DNA of 64,000 bases, taken from assembly GCF_002294985.1 (NCBI RefSeq), contig NZ_NSGE01000009.1, forward strand, positions 1-64,000, given 5' to 3'. The position numbers and the translations under genes are program-made. Under the pieces are notes generated by a model. That model had not been told where the DNA came from. It was given only the letters and a program-made list of their open reading frames with translations, and made no database searches. Of the stretch, positions 26,147 through 34,996 are shown one piece after another. The stretch is from Mesorhizobium sp. WSM3862. GTDB lineage: Bacteria; Pseudomonadota; Alphaproteobacteria; Rhizobiales; Rhizobiaceae. The number at the start of each line of letters is the position of its first letter. The first letter of the stretch is position 1.

Positions 26147-27429
26147 CAGCGCTCCTCCAGGATCGCCAATGCGACGAAGTGCAGAAGAACGATCGGCAGG
26201 ATCTTCATCAGCGGGCCGAGCGGCTCGTTCCACAGATCGGGCCGCAGGAGCGTGCCGGCCAATGCATAAAAAACGCATACGCCGATCGCTCCCCAGAGCC
26301 CAACGCGCGCGGTTTTGCGAAGCGCGATGAGAACGCCGATGACCAGGTCGGCCAGCGCGCCGGCGATGACCAGCGGCGCCGCCAGCGCGCTCACAGCGGT
26401 ACCGATCAGGAGTTGGACACCGCTCTGCCATCCGGTTGTCAGGGATATGATTCCGGTCATGATCCAGAAGAACGGCAGCACCGTGAAGATCGCGGGTTTG
26501 ATGAAGTAAAGGCCGGCAAACCATCTGTCCTGCACCGTGGCTGGGTTTGCGGCGAGTGCTGTCGGGAGACCTCGCGGCTCGATCCCGGTTGTCGCCTTCC
26601 AGGGTCCGGGATCACCCGTTGCTCCCCGGCTGATCTCAAGGGCGGCGTTGGTGCGCATGGGAGGGCGCCATCCCAGCACACTGACGGCGTCATCCAGCCG
26701 ATAAAGTAGACGCGCCGCCCATCTCGGGAGAGCCAGGACGCGAGCCTCGTCCCATCCAAGCCACCTGCGGTAATGCGCGACTACCTCCTCCATGGCGAAG
26801 GCGCTCGGACCAGCAAGGTCGAGAGCGATCCGTGACGGGCTGTCAGGGCTGAGGAAAAACGCCACCGTTTCGACCACGTCCTCAAGTTGAACCACCTGCA
26901 GACGGCCGGAGCCGGGCATGGAGGGCAGCAGAGGAAGCGCGGCAAGGCCGCGAAACAGGGCGCTCGCTCCAAAAACGGGGCGGCCCAGAACGACGGAGGG
27001 TCTCAGCACGACCCAATCCAAGTCGAGCGTCATCAAGGCCTCCTCGCCGGCATATTTGCTGGCGGAGAAGGCCGAGGGTTGCTCACGATCGACGCCGATA
27101 GCGGAAAAGTGGATGACCCGGCGCACTCCGGCTTGCTGGCAGGCACGAAACAGCGCCGCTGCGCCCAATGCATGAACCCCTGTCGTATTTTCGCTGGCGC
27201 TGTCCTGCAGAACACCGGCACAATTCACCACCACGTCAACGCCTTGAAGAGCACTGCCCCAGTTCTCGGGGGCGAGCGCCTTCGCCATATCGATGGCGAC
27301 CGTTCCCGCCTCCCCGGCCCGGCTTGATCGGCGTCGTGAGGCCCGCACGACCTCGTGCCCTGACGCGACCAAACGCGCGCACACCGCTGTGCCGATGAGA
27401 CCGTTCGATCCCGTTACGAGAACCTTCAT
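26146..27429 (-). CDS. NAD(P)-binding SDR fused to DoxX-like membrane domain
   Basis: About 427 residues from the ATG at 27429. The N-terminal two-thirds are an extended/atypical short-chain dehydrogenase: MKVLVTGSNGLIGTAVCARL is the nucleotide-binding turn, and FSASKYAGEEAL follows with a Tyr/Lys pair position altered to KYAGEE. The C-terminal third has about four membrane helices of DoxX-like type (FWIMTGIISLTTGWQSGVQL). It is membrane-anchored with the dehydrogenase domain in the cytosol. It is coupled to the DUF2269 gene and preceded by a membrane gene; the three probably form one operon. Substrate unknown. Confidence 0.87.
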   Translation of the reverse strand: MKVLVTGSNGLIGTAVCARLVASGHEVVRASRRRSSRAGEAGTVAIDMAKALAPENWGSALQGVDVVVNCAGVLQDSASENTTGVHALGAAALFRACQQAGVRRVIHFSAIGVDREQPSAFSASKYAGEEALMTLDLDWVVLRPSVVLGRPVFGASALFRGLAALPLLPSMPGSGRLQVVQLEDVVETVAFFLSPDSPSRIALDLAGPSAFAMEEVVAHYRRWLGWDEARVLALPRWAARLLYRLDDAVSVLGWRPPMRTNAALEISRGATGDPGPWKATTGIEPRGLPTALAANPATVQDRWFAGLYFIKPAIFTVLPFFWIMTGIISLTTGWQSGVQLLIGTAVSALAAPLVIAGALADLVIGVLIALRKTARVGLWGAIGVCVFYALAGTLLRPDLWNEPLGPLMKILPIVLLHFVALAILEER

Positions 27430-27502
27430 TGCCGATGTCCCGCCGGACAAGACAGCGCGGCGGGCCGAAGGGTCGGATCGTTCCGCAGAACGCGCCGCCC
27501 GG

Positions 27503-27979
27503 TCACCGGCTTCTCCTCTCGGCTTGCTGGTCGAACGCCTCGATGGCGGCGCGTTCCATTTCTCTCAGTGATCTCGAAAGCGTCAGGCCCCAAACGACAT
27601 GAGCTGCAATCATCAGCATGTTTCTCCTGATGGGGTGACGGTGCGCCGGGGTCAAAATGCGGGCGGCGGGAATCCAACCGAGATAGCTCAGCGCCCAGAT
27701 GCATAAACCATAGGCGATCCCGCTCCCTCGAGTGGTGGGCAGCAGGGCAAACAAAGCACCGGTGAGACCGCCAAACCCGAAATGCGCAAGCAGTGTTCTT
27801 GAACGTGCTTCGCGCTCGTCAACAGCTGGAAAAGTGCGGTCGACGATCTCGCGAGGCGGAAGCGGATAGCGCTCGTCGTCGGGCAGGACTGCGTGCAGGC
27901 GCCTCATCGTTGCTGTCATCGCCATGGTCGCCGCGACGCCTGCCACAGCCCCAAGCAACGCCTTATCGAGCGGCCGCAT
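27503..27979 (-). CDS. Conserved membrane protein (DUF1440/YagU-like)
   Basis: A 158-residue protein with an N-terminal hydrophobic helix (GAVAGVAATMAMTATM), then three further helices (FGFGGLTGALFALLP, GIAYGLCIWALSYLG, MLMIAAHVVWGLTL). The layout resembles small DUF1440/YagU-type membrane proteins; the exact family is not certain. It is the first gene of the minus-strand set ending with DUF2269, 73 bases before the SDR-DoxX start. Confidence 0.7.
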   Translation of the reverse strand: MRPLDKALLGAVAGVAATMAMTATMRRLHAVLPDDERYPLPPREIVDRTFPAVDEREARSRTLLAHFGFGGLTGALFALLPTTRGSGIAYGLCIWALSYLGWIPAARILTPAHRHPIRRNMLMIAAHVVWGLTLSRSLREMERAAIEAFDQQAERRSR

Positions 27980-28062
27980 TGCTCACCATCTCTTCTCCAT
28001 TGGGATCGAAAGACGACCTTTGCGTCCAGCCTGACGTCGACGCTTCAGGCCAGAAGCAAGAA

Positions 28063-28281
28063 TCAACGCCGTCGTCCTCGACCCTCACTTCGCTTTAAAA
28101 CCTCCATCAACCCGGCAATCCGGTCAGGGAGCCACCTCTCGGTCCGAAACAGCGGAAGTGCACGCAGATGGCGCCTCATTATCTCACTGGAAAACTGGCG
28201 CCTCAGTAGCTGCGCAACCTGCTCATTATTATGTCTTCTATGTCCAACCATTTTCGTGACCGCAATCGGCTCGGTCACCAA
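28063..28281 (-). CDS. Possible small basic protein
   Basis: Up to 72 residues, or 38 if the ATG at 28179 is used. The C-terminal part (MRRHLRALPLFRTERWLPDR, ending KRSEGRGRRR) has sensible composition, but no domain is recognised. GTGAG lies just before the inner ATG. It may be a small gene or chance. Confidence 0.3.
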   Translation of the reverse strand: MVTEPIAVTKMVGHRRHNNEQVAQLLRRQFSSEIMRRHLRALPLFRTERWLPDRIAGLMEVLKRSEGRGRRR

Positions 28282-28528
28282 ACCGGAAAGACTTGCAGTT
28301 TGTTCCTGGACAGCTGAGCTCTTCTGTCAGGTCCATTATGCTAAGTGCTCGTCGTCCTGTTCTGAGGTTGGCCATGCGTGTTTTTGCCGAATTGCACCCG
28401 ACGACGGGCGCCGATATTGGAGCACGACCGGGGCGGGTCGCACCAAGAATGGTGACATGGGCGGCGCCGCCAACATCCAGAAGGCGCCGGCGCGGGCAGC
28501 AGCCGCCACTCGCAGATTCCAGGTAATC

Positions 28529-29719
28529 CTATTGGCCGCGAAGCAAGCTCTCGAAAGCTTCCTCGAACAGCCTGGCCATCTCGGCATAGCCGTCGTCGGA
28601 CGGATGCAGGCCGTCGCCGCAATCGAAGGCGGCGAGAAGCCTCGACGGGCTGGCGGGATCGGCCAGCGCGCGCTCGAAATCGACGACGGCATCGGCTTCG
28701 CCCGATGTCCTGATCCAGGCGTTCACCGCCTCGCGGTCGCGCTCCTTGGTAGGAGAGTAGAAGGTTCTGAGCGGCTGGCCTCCGAAGGCGCCACCGAAGG
28801 GCGGCAGCGTGCCAAGCAGCACCTTGATGCCGTTGAGGCGGGCGCGTGCGATCAATTGCCGGTAAGCCGCGATCAGGCTTTCGACGGCGACGGCCTCCTG
28901 ACGGCCGGCAAGCATGGTTTCCGGCCAGCCGATGTCGTTGATGCCTTCCAGCACCGAGACCCACCGGACGTTGGGAAAACCCAGAACGTCGCGGTCGAAG
29001 CGGGCGAGCGCGTTGGCGCCGCGGGCGCGGCTGGCAAGCACGCGGTTGCCGCCGATCCCCTGGTTTAGGACGCCGATGCCTGACAGCCGGCCGCTTTTCG
29101 CAAACCGCTCCGCCAGCCGGTCCGGCCAGCGCGCATTGCCGTCGACGGTCGAGCCGAAGCCGTCGGTGATGGAATCGCCGAGACAAACCAGAGAGCCGCT
29201 ACCCGGCCCGCTCTCGACCAGCACGGCGCTGAGGAAATAGCGGCTGGTCGAGGTCTGCTGGACCGGCAGTTCGGCTGCGTCGGCGAAGTCGCCGATTTCG
29301 GAAATGTAGGCGGTCTGCTGCGCCTCGTAGTGATAGGTCTCGATCGGCGCGAAATCGGGGAAATAGAGGCTGATCGCGATCTGCCCGAGATCGGCAACCG
29401 ATAGGTCCACAACATCGCCGAGAAGCGGCGCGCCGGGCGCCAGATCGGTCTGCCGTTCGCCGCCGAACGTCACCTGCCGGATGCCGCCGGCGTCGACCGC
29501 GCCGTCTTTCGCGGCAAGCGCGACGGTCGCGGCGCCGATCCGAATCGGCGAGGCGCCATATTCGTTGGACAGCCTCAATCGCAACCTCTCACCGCCGGTG
29601 CTGACGCGCACCACCTGGCGTACCGTCTGCCGGTGGAAGCCATAGAGCACGGCGTCTCCCGGCCAGACGTTCATCGGGCTTGCGCTCCAGGTTCCGATCC
29701 AGTGCTCCATTCTCTCCAT
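28529..29719 (-). CDS. SGNH/GDSL-family hydrolase
   Basis: A 396-residue esterase-fold enzyme. Block I is VCLGDSITDGFG with the catalytic Ser, block II NQGIGGNRV, block III EGINDIG with the Asn, and block V DGLHPSDDGY with the Asp-x-x-His pair, so all four SGNH residues are present. The first 180 residues form a beta-rich domain of the kind found in this subfamily of secreted-type GDSL enzymes, but no signal peptide is visible. It is divergent from the sugar ABC operon that starts at 30068 and might remove acyl groups from the transported compound; that is inference. Confidence 0.88.
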   Translation of the reverse strand: MERMEHWIGTWSASPMNVWPGDAVLYGFHRQTVRQVVRVSTGGERLRLRLSNEYGASPIRIGAATVALAAKDGAVDAGGIRQVTFGGERQTDLAPGAPLLGDVVDLSVADLGQIAISLYFPDFAPIETYHYEAQQTAYISEIGDFADAAELPVQQTSTSRYFLSAVLVESGPGSGSLVCLGDSITDGFGSTVDGNARWPDRLAERFAKSGRLSGIGVLNQGIGGNRVLASRARGANALARFDRDVLGFPNVRWVSVLEGINDIGWPETMLAGRQEAVAVESLIAAYRQLIARARLNGIKVLLGTLPPFGGAFGGQPLRTFYSPTKERDREAVNAWIRTSGEADAVVDFERALADPASPSRLLAAFDCGDGLHPSDDGYAEMARLFEEAFESLLRGQ

Positions 29720-29887
29720 CCCTTCGGTTTCGACGCGCGGCCCTCACACAGATAGCCGCGGCTTGCGGCGCGAGCTACCGGTTGCGCTTTCCGCGACACA
29801 TAGATTTTTGACTCCGAATGCAACGCGCCGGAGGTCGAGCATGTTGTAGCGCAGTCGTAATCGCGGCCTCGGCTTTCACTAGCGGAA

Positions 29888-29925
29888 TCAAAAAAGTACT
29901 AACACCCGCCCCGGAACGTGGTGGC
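29888..29925 (+). promoter_or_regulatory. 38-bp promoter element shared with the AraC gene (copy 1)
   Basis: TCAAAAAAGTAC (29888-29899), 15 unrelated bases, then AACGTGGTGGC (29915-29925). The same two blocks with the same spacing occur at 33777-33814, upstream of the AraC-family gene. Here the element lies about 145-180 bases before the substrate-binding protein gene at 30068. It is most simply a binding site of the AraC protein encoded in the same locus. The remaining bases of 29720-30067 hold the divergent promoters and no gene. Confidence 0.65.
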
Positions 29926-30067
29926 TGGCCGGATAGCGCGCGCCTAGCCTGATCAGATCGTCCGGGGGAGGAAACGTTCCGGGGGATGTTTGGGGCTGAG
30001 TGCCCCGCCGGGCGGCTTGGTGGAAAGCTCTACCGGCAAAGATTCCAACCATTTCAGGGAGCGAGAC

Positions 30068-31180
30068 ATGGGTTGCGAGACCAAGAGCTTAACATTGAAC
30101 CGCCGCGCGCTTTTGCAGGGCGCGGCAGCCACTGCCGGCGGCCTGTTGCTGGCGGGCGGCGAGCGCGCCGCGGCGCAAGGCACGGCCTCCAAGGTTGTGG
30201 CCTGGGAGACCGGCTATCTCGGCTTCTTCTTCTTCGTCGTGCTGCAGGAGGCGCTGAAGCGCAAGGTCGAGGGCCTCGGCCTGGAATTCGTCGGCAAGGA
30301 CGCCAATGGCGATGCCAACGCGCAGGTCAACGACTGGAACAGCCTGCTCTTGCAGAAGCCGCGCTACCTCATTTCCGACGCGCTGGATTCGGAGCTGCTC
30401 ATCCCACTGAGCAAGAAGGCGAAGTCGCTCGGCGTGCCGCTCGGCATGGTCGACACCGTGCTTACCGGCGGAGAGGTAGCCGCTTCGGTGACCTTCGACA
30501 ACAAGCAGTCGGGCGTCATGGCGGCAGAGAAGACCGCGGAGCTGCTCACCAAGAAGCACGGCTCGCCGAAGGGCAGCGTGCTCAACAATTACGGCTCGCT
30601 GACCGCCGTGGCGCTGCGCGACCGCAAAGACGGTTTCGAGGACACGCTTAAGAGCAAATATCCCGACATCGAGATCATCTCGCGGCCGCAGAACAACCAG
30701 CATGAGCAGGCGCTCGCCGTGGTCTCGGCGACGCTGCGCGAGCGGCCGGACCTCGACGCCATCCACATGCCGACCGACATCTTCGTCGTTGATGCCCGCA
30801 AGGCACTCGAAACGCAGAAACGGCTGTTTCCGGTCGGCCATGAGAAGCACATCATCCTGACCAGCATCGATGCCTCGCCGAATGCGCTGGAATGGGTGAA
30901 GGCGGGTGAGATCGACGCCGACATCGCACAGGACCCGATCGCCTATGTCGAGATCGTCGTCGACCTGTTGGAAGAGTACACGCTGAAGGGCAAGCCGGTT
31001 CCGACCGGACCTTACGAAAACAAGAAGTATTTTTGGGAGAAGGGCACGATCGCCGACAGCCCGTCCGGCCCGCTGCTCACCATCCCGCCCTACTTCCTCA
31101 CCAAGGAAAATGCCGACGACCCGCGCCACTGGGCCAATGTCGTGACCCAGGTGTGGAAGATGCAGCAGAACGCCGGCTGA
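30068..31180 (+). CDS. Sugar ABC transporter substrate-binding protein (locus 1)
   Basis: A 370-residue periplasmic protein of the ribose-binding type (Peripla_BP_4). The N-terminus carries a twin-arginine-like signal (LNRRALLQGAAATAGGLLLA, with a cut near AAAQG). The body has VAWETGYLGFFFFVVLQEAL, DNKQSGVMAAEKTAELL and PTDIFVVDARKALETQ. GGGAGCGAGAC precedes the ATG at 30068. The ATPase and permease genes follow, so it delivers a sugar or polyol to that importer. The FFFF tract near the binding cleft is unusual. The frame is open to 29990 but without a site. Confidence 0.9.
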   Translation: MGCETKSLTLNRRALLQGAAATAGGLLLAGGERAAAQGTASKVVAWETGYLGFFFFVVLQEALKRKVEGLGLEFVGKDANGDANAQVNDWNSLLLQKPRYLISDALDSELLIPLSKKAKSLGVPLGMVDTVLTGGEVAASVTFDNKQSGVMAAEKTAELLTKKHGSPKGSVLNNYGSLTAVALRDRKDGFEDTLKSKYPDIEIISRPQNNQHEQALAVVSATLRERPDLDAIHMPTDIFVVDARKALETQKRLFPVGHEKHIILTSIDASPNALEWVKAGEIDADIAQDPIAYVEIVVDLLEEYTLKGKPVPTGPYENKKYFWEKGTIADSPSGPLLTIPPYFLTKENADDPRHWANVVTQVWKMQQNAG

Positions 31181-31199
31181 GATCGCAGCCGACGAGGCG

Positions 31200-31228
31200 G
31201 GTGAGAACGCGCCCATCGCGTTCTCACC
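31200..31228 (+). other. Intercistronic stem-loop in ABC operon 1
   Basis: Perfect 12-bp arms GGTGAGAACGCG (31200-31211) and CGCGTTCTCACC (31217-31228) around a five-base loop, 20 bases after the substrate-binding protein stop and 26 bases before the ATPase start. No T run follows. Such stems commonly protect the 3' end of the binding-protein message or cause partial termination, so that more binding protein than ATPase is made. Confidence 0.8.
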
Positions 31229-31254
31229 TCATTTCGAGATTGGCGGTTATCCCA

Positions 31255-32775
31255 ATGGTCATCCCCGACGGCACGATCATGCCCGATAGTCTTGCGCAGG
31301 ACGGCGCCAACGCTGTTCTTACCGTCGACAACATCTTCAAGCGCTTCGGCCCGCTTGCGGTGTTGGACGGCGTCTCGCTGAGCGTGTCGCGCGGCGCGAT
31401 CCATGGCCTGCTCGGCAAGAACGGCGCCGGCAAATCGACGCTATCCAACATCATCGCCGGGCTGTTGCGCCTCGACACCGGCTCGATCCTGCTCAACGGC
31501 GAAGACGTGTCGGCCCTGCCGTTGACGGCGCGCAAGAAGCGCGGACTCCACCTTCTGTCGCAGCATTCGGAGATCTTCGAAGACCTTTCGATCGGCGAGA
31601 ACCTTCTGCTGCCGGATCTGCCGAGACGCTACGGCCTGACCGACTGGCCCGCGCTCCGCCGCCTGGCGGCGCGCCAGCTCGAAAGCCATGGCATGCCGGT
31701 CGACCCGAGGCGGCGCGCCGGCGACCTCGGCGCCAGCGACAGGCGCAGGCTCGCCATCATCAAGGCGGTCGCGGCCGAAGCCTCGCTGATCATCCTCGAC
31801 GAGCCGACCGCAGGCCTTGCGGCGGCCGAGCGGCTGCATCTGCTGGAATGGGTCGAGAGCCTCACCCAACGCGGCACGTCTTTCATCTACATTTCGCACC
31901 ACAACGACGAGGTGCGCCAGCTCTGTTCGGAATACACGGTGCTGCGCGACGGCAAGGTGACCGCCAGCGGCAAAGCGGCGGAGCTTTCGGCCGAGGCCAT
32001 GGCGCGCGTCATCACCGGCGCCGACGTCGCCGAATTCCACCGCGCCCGCAAGGATCATGGCGCGGCCATCGAGCTCAGCGGGCTATCCTTTTCCGGCGGC
32101 GGCCCGGTCGATCTTGCGATCGGCCACGGCGAGATCGTCGGCCTCGTCGGCCTGCTCGGCGAAGGGCCGCAGGAATTGATGCGGGCGCTGGGCGGCCTGC
32201 TGCCCATCGAGGCCGGTGCCGTCCTGATCGATGGCCGGGAAGCGCGTCTCGGCTCGCCGGGGCAGAGCCTCGGCTCGGGCATTGCCTACCTCACCCATGA
32301 CCGCATCGGCGAAGGCCTGGTCGGCTCGATGTCGGTGACCGAGAACCTCAACCTCGGCAATTGGCCGCTATCGCTCGGCTGGCTGGTGAGCGGCGCCGGC
32401 ATGAACCGCCGCATGCGCGAGGCGCGCGGCGCCATGGAGATCGTCATGGGCAGCGGCGCCCAGGAGATCGGCGAGTTGTCTGGCGGCAACCAGCAGAAGG
32501 TGCTGCTTGGCCGGCTGCTGGAACGCAAGCCGAGATTGCTTCTGCTCGACGAACCGACCGTCGGCGTCGATGTCGCCGCCAAGGAGCAGATCCACCGCCT
32601 GATCGACGATGCGACGAAGAAGGGCGTTAGCGTGCTTCTGCTCGCGCAGGACCCGGAAGAGATGCAGCGCCTCGTCGACCGCGTGGTGATCTTCTCCAAG
32701 GGTCGGATCGCGCGGATGCTGCGCGGCGCCGAGATCACCATCGATGCGATCGCCGAAGCGAGAGCGGCGCGATGA
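31255..32775 (+). CDS. Sugar ABC transporter ATP-binding protein (locus 1)
   Basis: A 506-residue RbsA/MglA-type tandem ATPase. The first domain has Walker A GKNGAGKST and Walker B LIILDEPTAGL, but its signature is altered (DLGASDRRRLAII instead of LSGGQ). The second domain lacks a normal P-loop (LLGEGPQELMRA), keeps LSGGNQQKVLLGR and LLLLDEPTVGVDV; this half-degenerate second site is normal for the family. It energises the importer with the neighbouring permease. The ATG at 31255 has only a weak ribosome-binding sequence, and ATG at 31279 is also possible. Its stop overlaps the permease start (ATGA). Confidence 0.92.
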   Translation: MVIPDGTIMPDSLAQDGANAVLTVDNIFKRFGPLAVLDGVSLSVSRGAIHGLLGKNGAGKSTLSNIIAGLLRLDTGSILLNGEDVSALPLTARKKRGLHLLSQHSEIFEDLSIGENLLLPDLPRRYGLTDWPALRRLAARQLESHGMPVDPRRRAGDLGASDRRRLAIIKAVAAEASLIILDEPTAGLAAAERLHLLEWVESLTQRGTSFIYISHHNDEVRQLCSEYTVLRDGKVTASGKAAELSAEAMARVITGADVAEFHRARKDHGAAIELSGLSFSGGGPVDLAIGHGEIVGLVGLLGEGPQELMRALGGLLPIEAGAVLIDGREARLGSPGQSLGSGIAYLTHDRIGEGLVGSMSVTENLNLGNWPLSLGWLVSGAGMNRRMREARGAMEIVMGSGAQEIGELSGGNQQKVLLGRLLERKPRLLLLDEPTVGVDVAAKEQIHRLIDDATKKGVSVLLLAQDPEEMQRLVDRVVIFSKGRIARMLRGAEITIDAIAEARAAR

Positions 32776-33743
32776 CAGGGGCAGTATCGGACATGACCAG
32801 CAAGAAATTCCTTCTCGACAATGTGGTCTGGATCCTGATCATCGTGTTCAGCATCCTCGCCGGCTTCCTCAATCCCTTCTTCCTTTCGGAAGGCAATCTG
32901 CAGAACGTGCTGGTGCAGGCGACCACGCTGGGCGTGCTGGTGCTTGCGGTCTCCTTCACGCTTCTGATCGGCGAGATCGATCTCTCGGTGGTCGGCAATC
33001 TGGTCTTCTCGAGCATGATCGGCGCCTATGCCATGCAGCAGTTCGGCGTCCACTGGACGCTGGCCGTGCTCATCACCATCGTTGCCGGGGTGCTCGTCGG
33101 TCTGCTCAACGGCTACTTCGTCGCCTATTTGCGCATGAATTCGCTGATCGCGACGCTGGCCATGGGGCTTTTTCTGCAAGGCGCGGTGCTCGGCGCCACC
33201 CAGGCCCGCACCATGGTGGTGACCGATGAAGGCTACAGCTACATAGGCAGCGCCACCATCGGCAGCTGGCCGGTAATGCCGATCGCCCTCTTCGTCGCCT
33301 ATCTCCTGGCGCATGTCGTGCTTGCTTATTCGGCCTGGGGTCGCAACCTCTATGCCACCGGCGGCAACCGCCGGGCGGCGAATGCCGCAGGCATCAACGT
33401 CAAGCGCGCGAGGCTTGGCGCCTTCAGCGCTTCCGGCTTCCTCGCTGGAGTGGCCGGCTTCCTCTACACCTCCTATCTCGGCGGCGTCAGCGTGACCGTC
33501 GGCAGCACGACGCTGCTCTATGCCGTGGCAGCACCCGTCATCGGCGGCGTCTCGCTGTTCGGCGGGCGCGGCCGCGTCATCGGCATGCTCGGCGGCACGC
33601 TGCTCATCACCGTCATCCAGACCGGCCTGCAGCTCATCAACGTCTCGGCCTATTACATTCAGATGATCGGCGGCGCGATGATCCTGCTTGCGATCGCCGT
33701 CGATGCCTTCCGCATAAGGAGCGAGGAACGCGGCGTCGTTTGA
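32772..33743 (+). CDS. Sugar ABC transporter permease (locus 1)
   Basis: A 323-residue RbsC-type permease (BPD_transp_2) with eight or more hydrophobic segments. LLIGEIDLSVVGNLVFSSMI near residue 65 and VIGGVSLFGGRGRVIGMLGG near residue 255 are the usual family stretches. The start overlaps the ATPase stop by four bases (ATGA at 32772), which couples translation. Only one permease gene is present, so it probably acts as a homodimer. Confidence 0.92.
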   Translation: MTGAVSDMTSKKFLLDNVVWILIIVFSILAGFLNPFFLSEGNLQNVLVQATTLGVLVLAVSFTLLIGEIDLSVVGNLVFSSMIGAYAMQQFGVHWTLAVLITIVAGVLVGLLNGYFVAYLRMNSLIATLAMGLFLQGAVLGATQARTMVVTDEGYSYIGSATIGSWPVMPIALFVAYLLAHVVLAYSAWGRNLYATGGNRRAANAAGINVKRARLGAFSASGFLAGVAGFLYTSYLGGVSVTVGSTTLLYAVAAPVIGGVSLFGGRGRVIGMLGGTLLITVIQTGLQLINVSAYYIQMIGGAMILLAIAVDAFRIRSEERGVV

Positions 33744-33776
33744 GGCGCCGCTCAGCGCCGTGGAGGCTCAGAATAG

Positions 33777-33814
33777 TCAAAAAAGTACCAATGGAGTGGC
33801 GCGAACATGGTGGC
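33777..33814 (+). promoter_or_regulatory. 38-bp promoter element shared with ABC operon 1 (copy 2)
   Basis: TCAAAAAAGTAC (33777-33788), 15 unrelated bases, then AACATGGTGGC (33804-33814). It matches copy 1 at 29888-29925 in both blocks (one mismatch) and in spacing. A GATAGC follows both copies at distances differing by 11 bases, about one helical turn. It lies 100-138 bases upstream of the AraC gene at 33915 and suggests autoregulation. Confidence 0.65.
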
Positions 33815-33914
33815 GAAGATCTTGTCGGCTCGATAGCTTGGCTGACATGAGGCCGAAACCGGACGGCGCGTCGTAGAGGGGACGCGCCTTGGCTTCAATA
33901 CGGGAGGAGCAGCG

Positions 33915-34799
33915 ATGAAACCCGATCTTGAAGTTGTGCAGATCAGGCCGGGCGAGTCTTTCACTGCCTGGTCGCACGGTTACCCGTTCCGCACGGTGCG
34001 CTGGCATTTCCATCCGGAATACGAACTGCATCTCATCGTCGCCACCCGCGGCCGCTATTTCGTCGGCGACTTCATCGGCGAGTTCGAGCCGGGCAATCTG
34101 GTGCTGACCGGCCCCAACCTGCCGCACAACTGGGTGAGCGATGTGCCGAAGGACGCGACGGTGCCGCTCCGCTGCCGCATCATTCAGTTCAATGAGGGCT
34201 TTATCGACGGCGCAATCAACACCTTCCCCGAGCTCGCGGCGCTGACGCCGGTGCTCGAAGCCTCGCGCCGCGGCGTGCTGTTCAGCCGCCAGACCAGCAA
34301 GCAGCTTGGCCCGCTGATGGAAGAGATCATGAATTCGCAAGGCGTGCGCCGCATCGAGCTGTTCATGATGATAATGGGTCTGCTCAGCCGCGCCGAAGGC
34401 GCGCGCATGCTGGCCAGCGCGAGCTACCTGCCCGATCCGTCGGGCTATATGTCGGCCGGCATCAACAAGGCGCTTGCCTATCTGCGCGAGAACCTGACCC
34501 AGCCCTTCAGCGAGACGGACCTGGCCGCCATCGCCGGCCAGTCGCCCAGTGTGTTCTCCCGCTCCTTCCGCCAGCACACCGGTATGACGCTGGTTCAGTA
34601 TGTGAAGCGGCTGCGCATCAACCTGGCCTGCCAGATGCTGATGAGCGACGAGCAGGCTTCGATCACCAGCATCTGCTTCGAGGTCGGCTACAACACCCTT
34701 TCCAACTTCAACCGGCAGTTTCTCGCCGAAAAGGGCATGACGCCCTCGCATTTCCGGCGGCTGACACTGCACAACATCAACCTGGCGAAAGCGGCCTAG
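33915..34799 (+). CDS. AraC-family transcriptional regulator (locus 1)
   Basis: A 294-residue regulator. The N-terminal cupin-like sensor (YPFRTVRWHFHPEYELHLIV, then GPNLPHNWVSD) is followed by two helix-turn-helix motifs in the C-terminal 100 residues (ETDLAAIAGQSPSVFSRSFR and ITSICFEVGYNTLSNFNRQF). GGGAGGAGCAGCG precedes the ATG. It lies between the ABC operon and the FGGY kinase and very likely controls them in response to the transported sugar; the shared element at 29888 and 33777 is the best candidate target. Confidence 0.92.
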   Translation: MKPDLEVVQIRPGESFTAWSHGYPFRTVRWHFHPEYELHLIVATRGRYFVGDFIGEFEPGNLVLTGPNLPHNWVSDVPKDATVPLRCRIIQFNEGFIDGAINTFPELAALTPVLEASRRGVLFSRQTSKQLGPLMEEIMNSQGVRRIELFMMIMGLLSRAEGARMLASASYLPDPSGYMSAGINKALAYLRENLTQPFSETDLAAIAGQSPSVFSRSFRQHTGMTLVQYVKRLRINLACQMLMSDEQASITSICFEVGYNTLSNFNRQFLAEKGMTPSHFRRLTLHNINLAKAA

Positions 34800-34996
34800 C
34801 CAGCCGGCACGACAAGCAGCGGCGTCGAATTGGCATGGGCAAACGTGCGCGGCAAGGCAAAGCTTTGCCTGGGCCGCTAGCCGGAACGGCAACACCGATA
34901 GGGAACGAAGGTGACATCACCGTCCGCGACCTTGTCATCCTGCGGCAAAGCAATGACCTATAGCAACCGAACGGATCGGGCGAAGGATCTGAAGTC

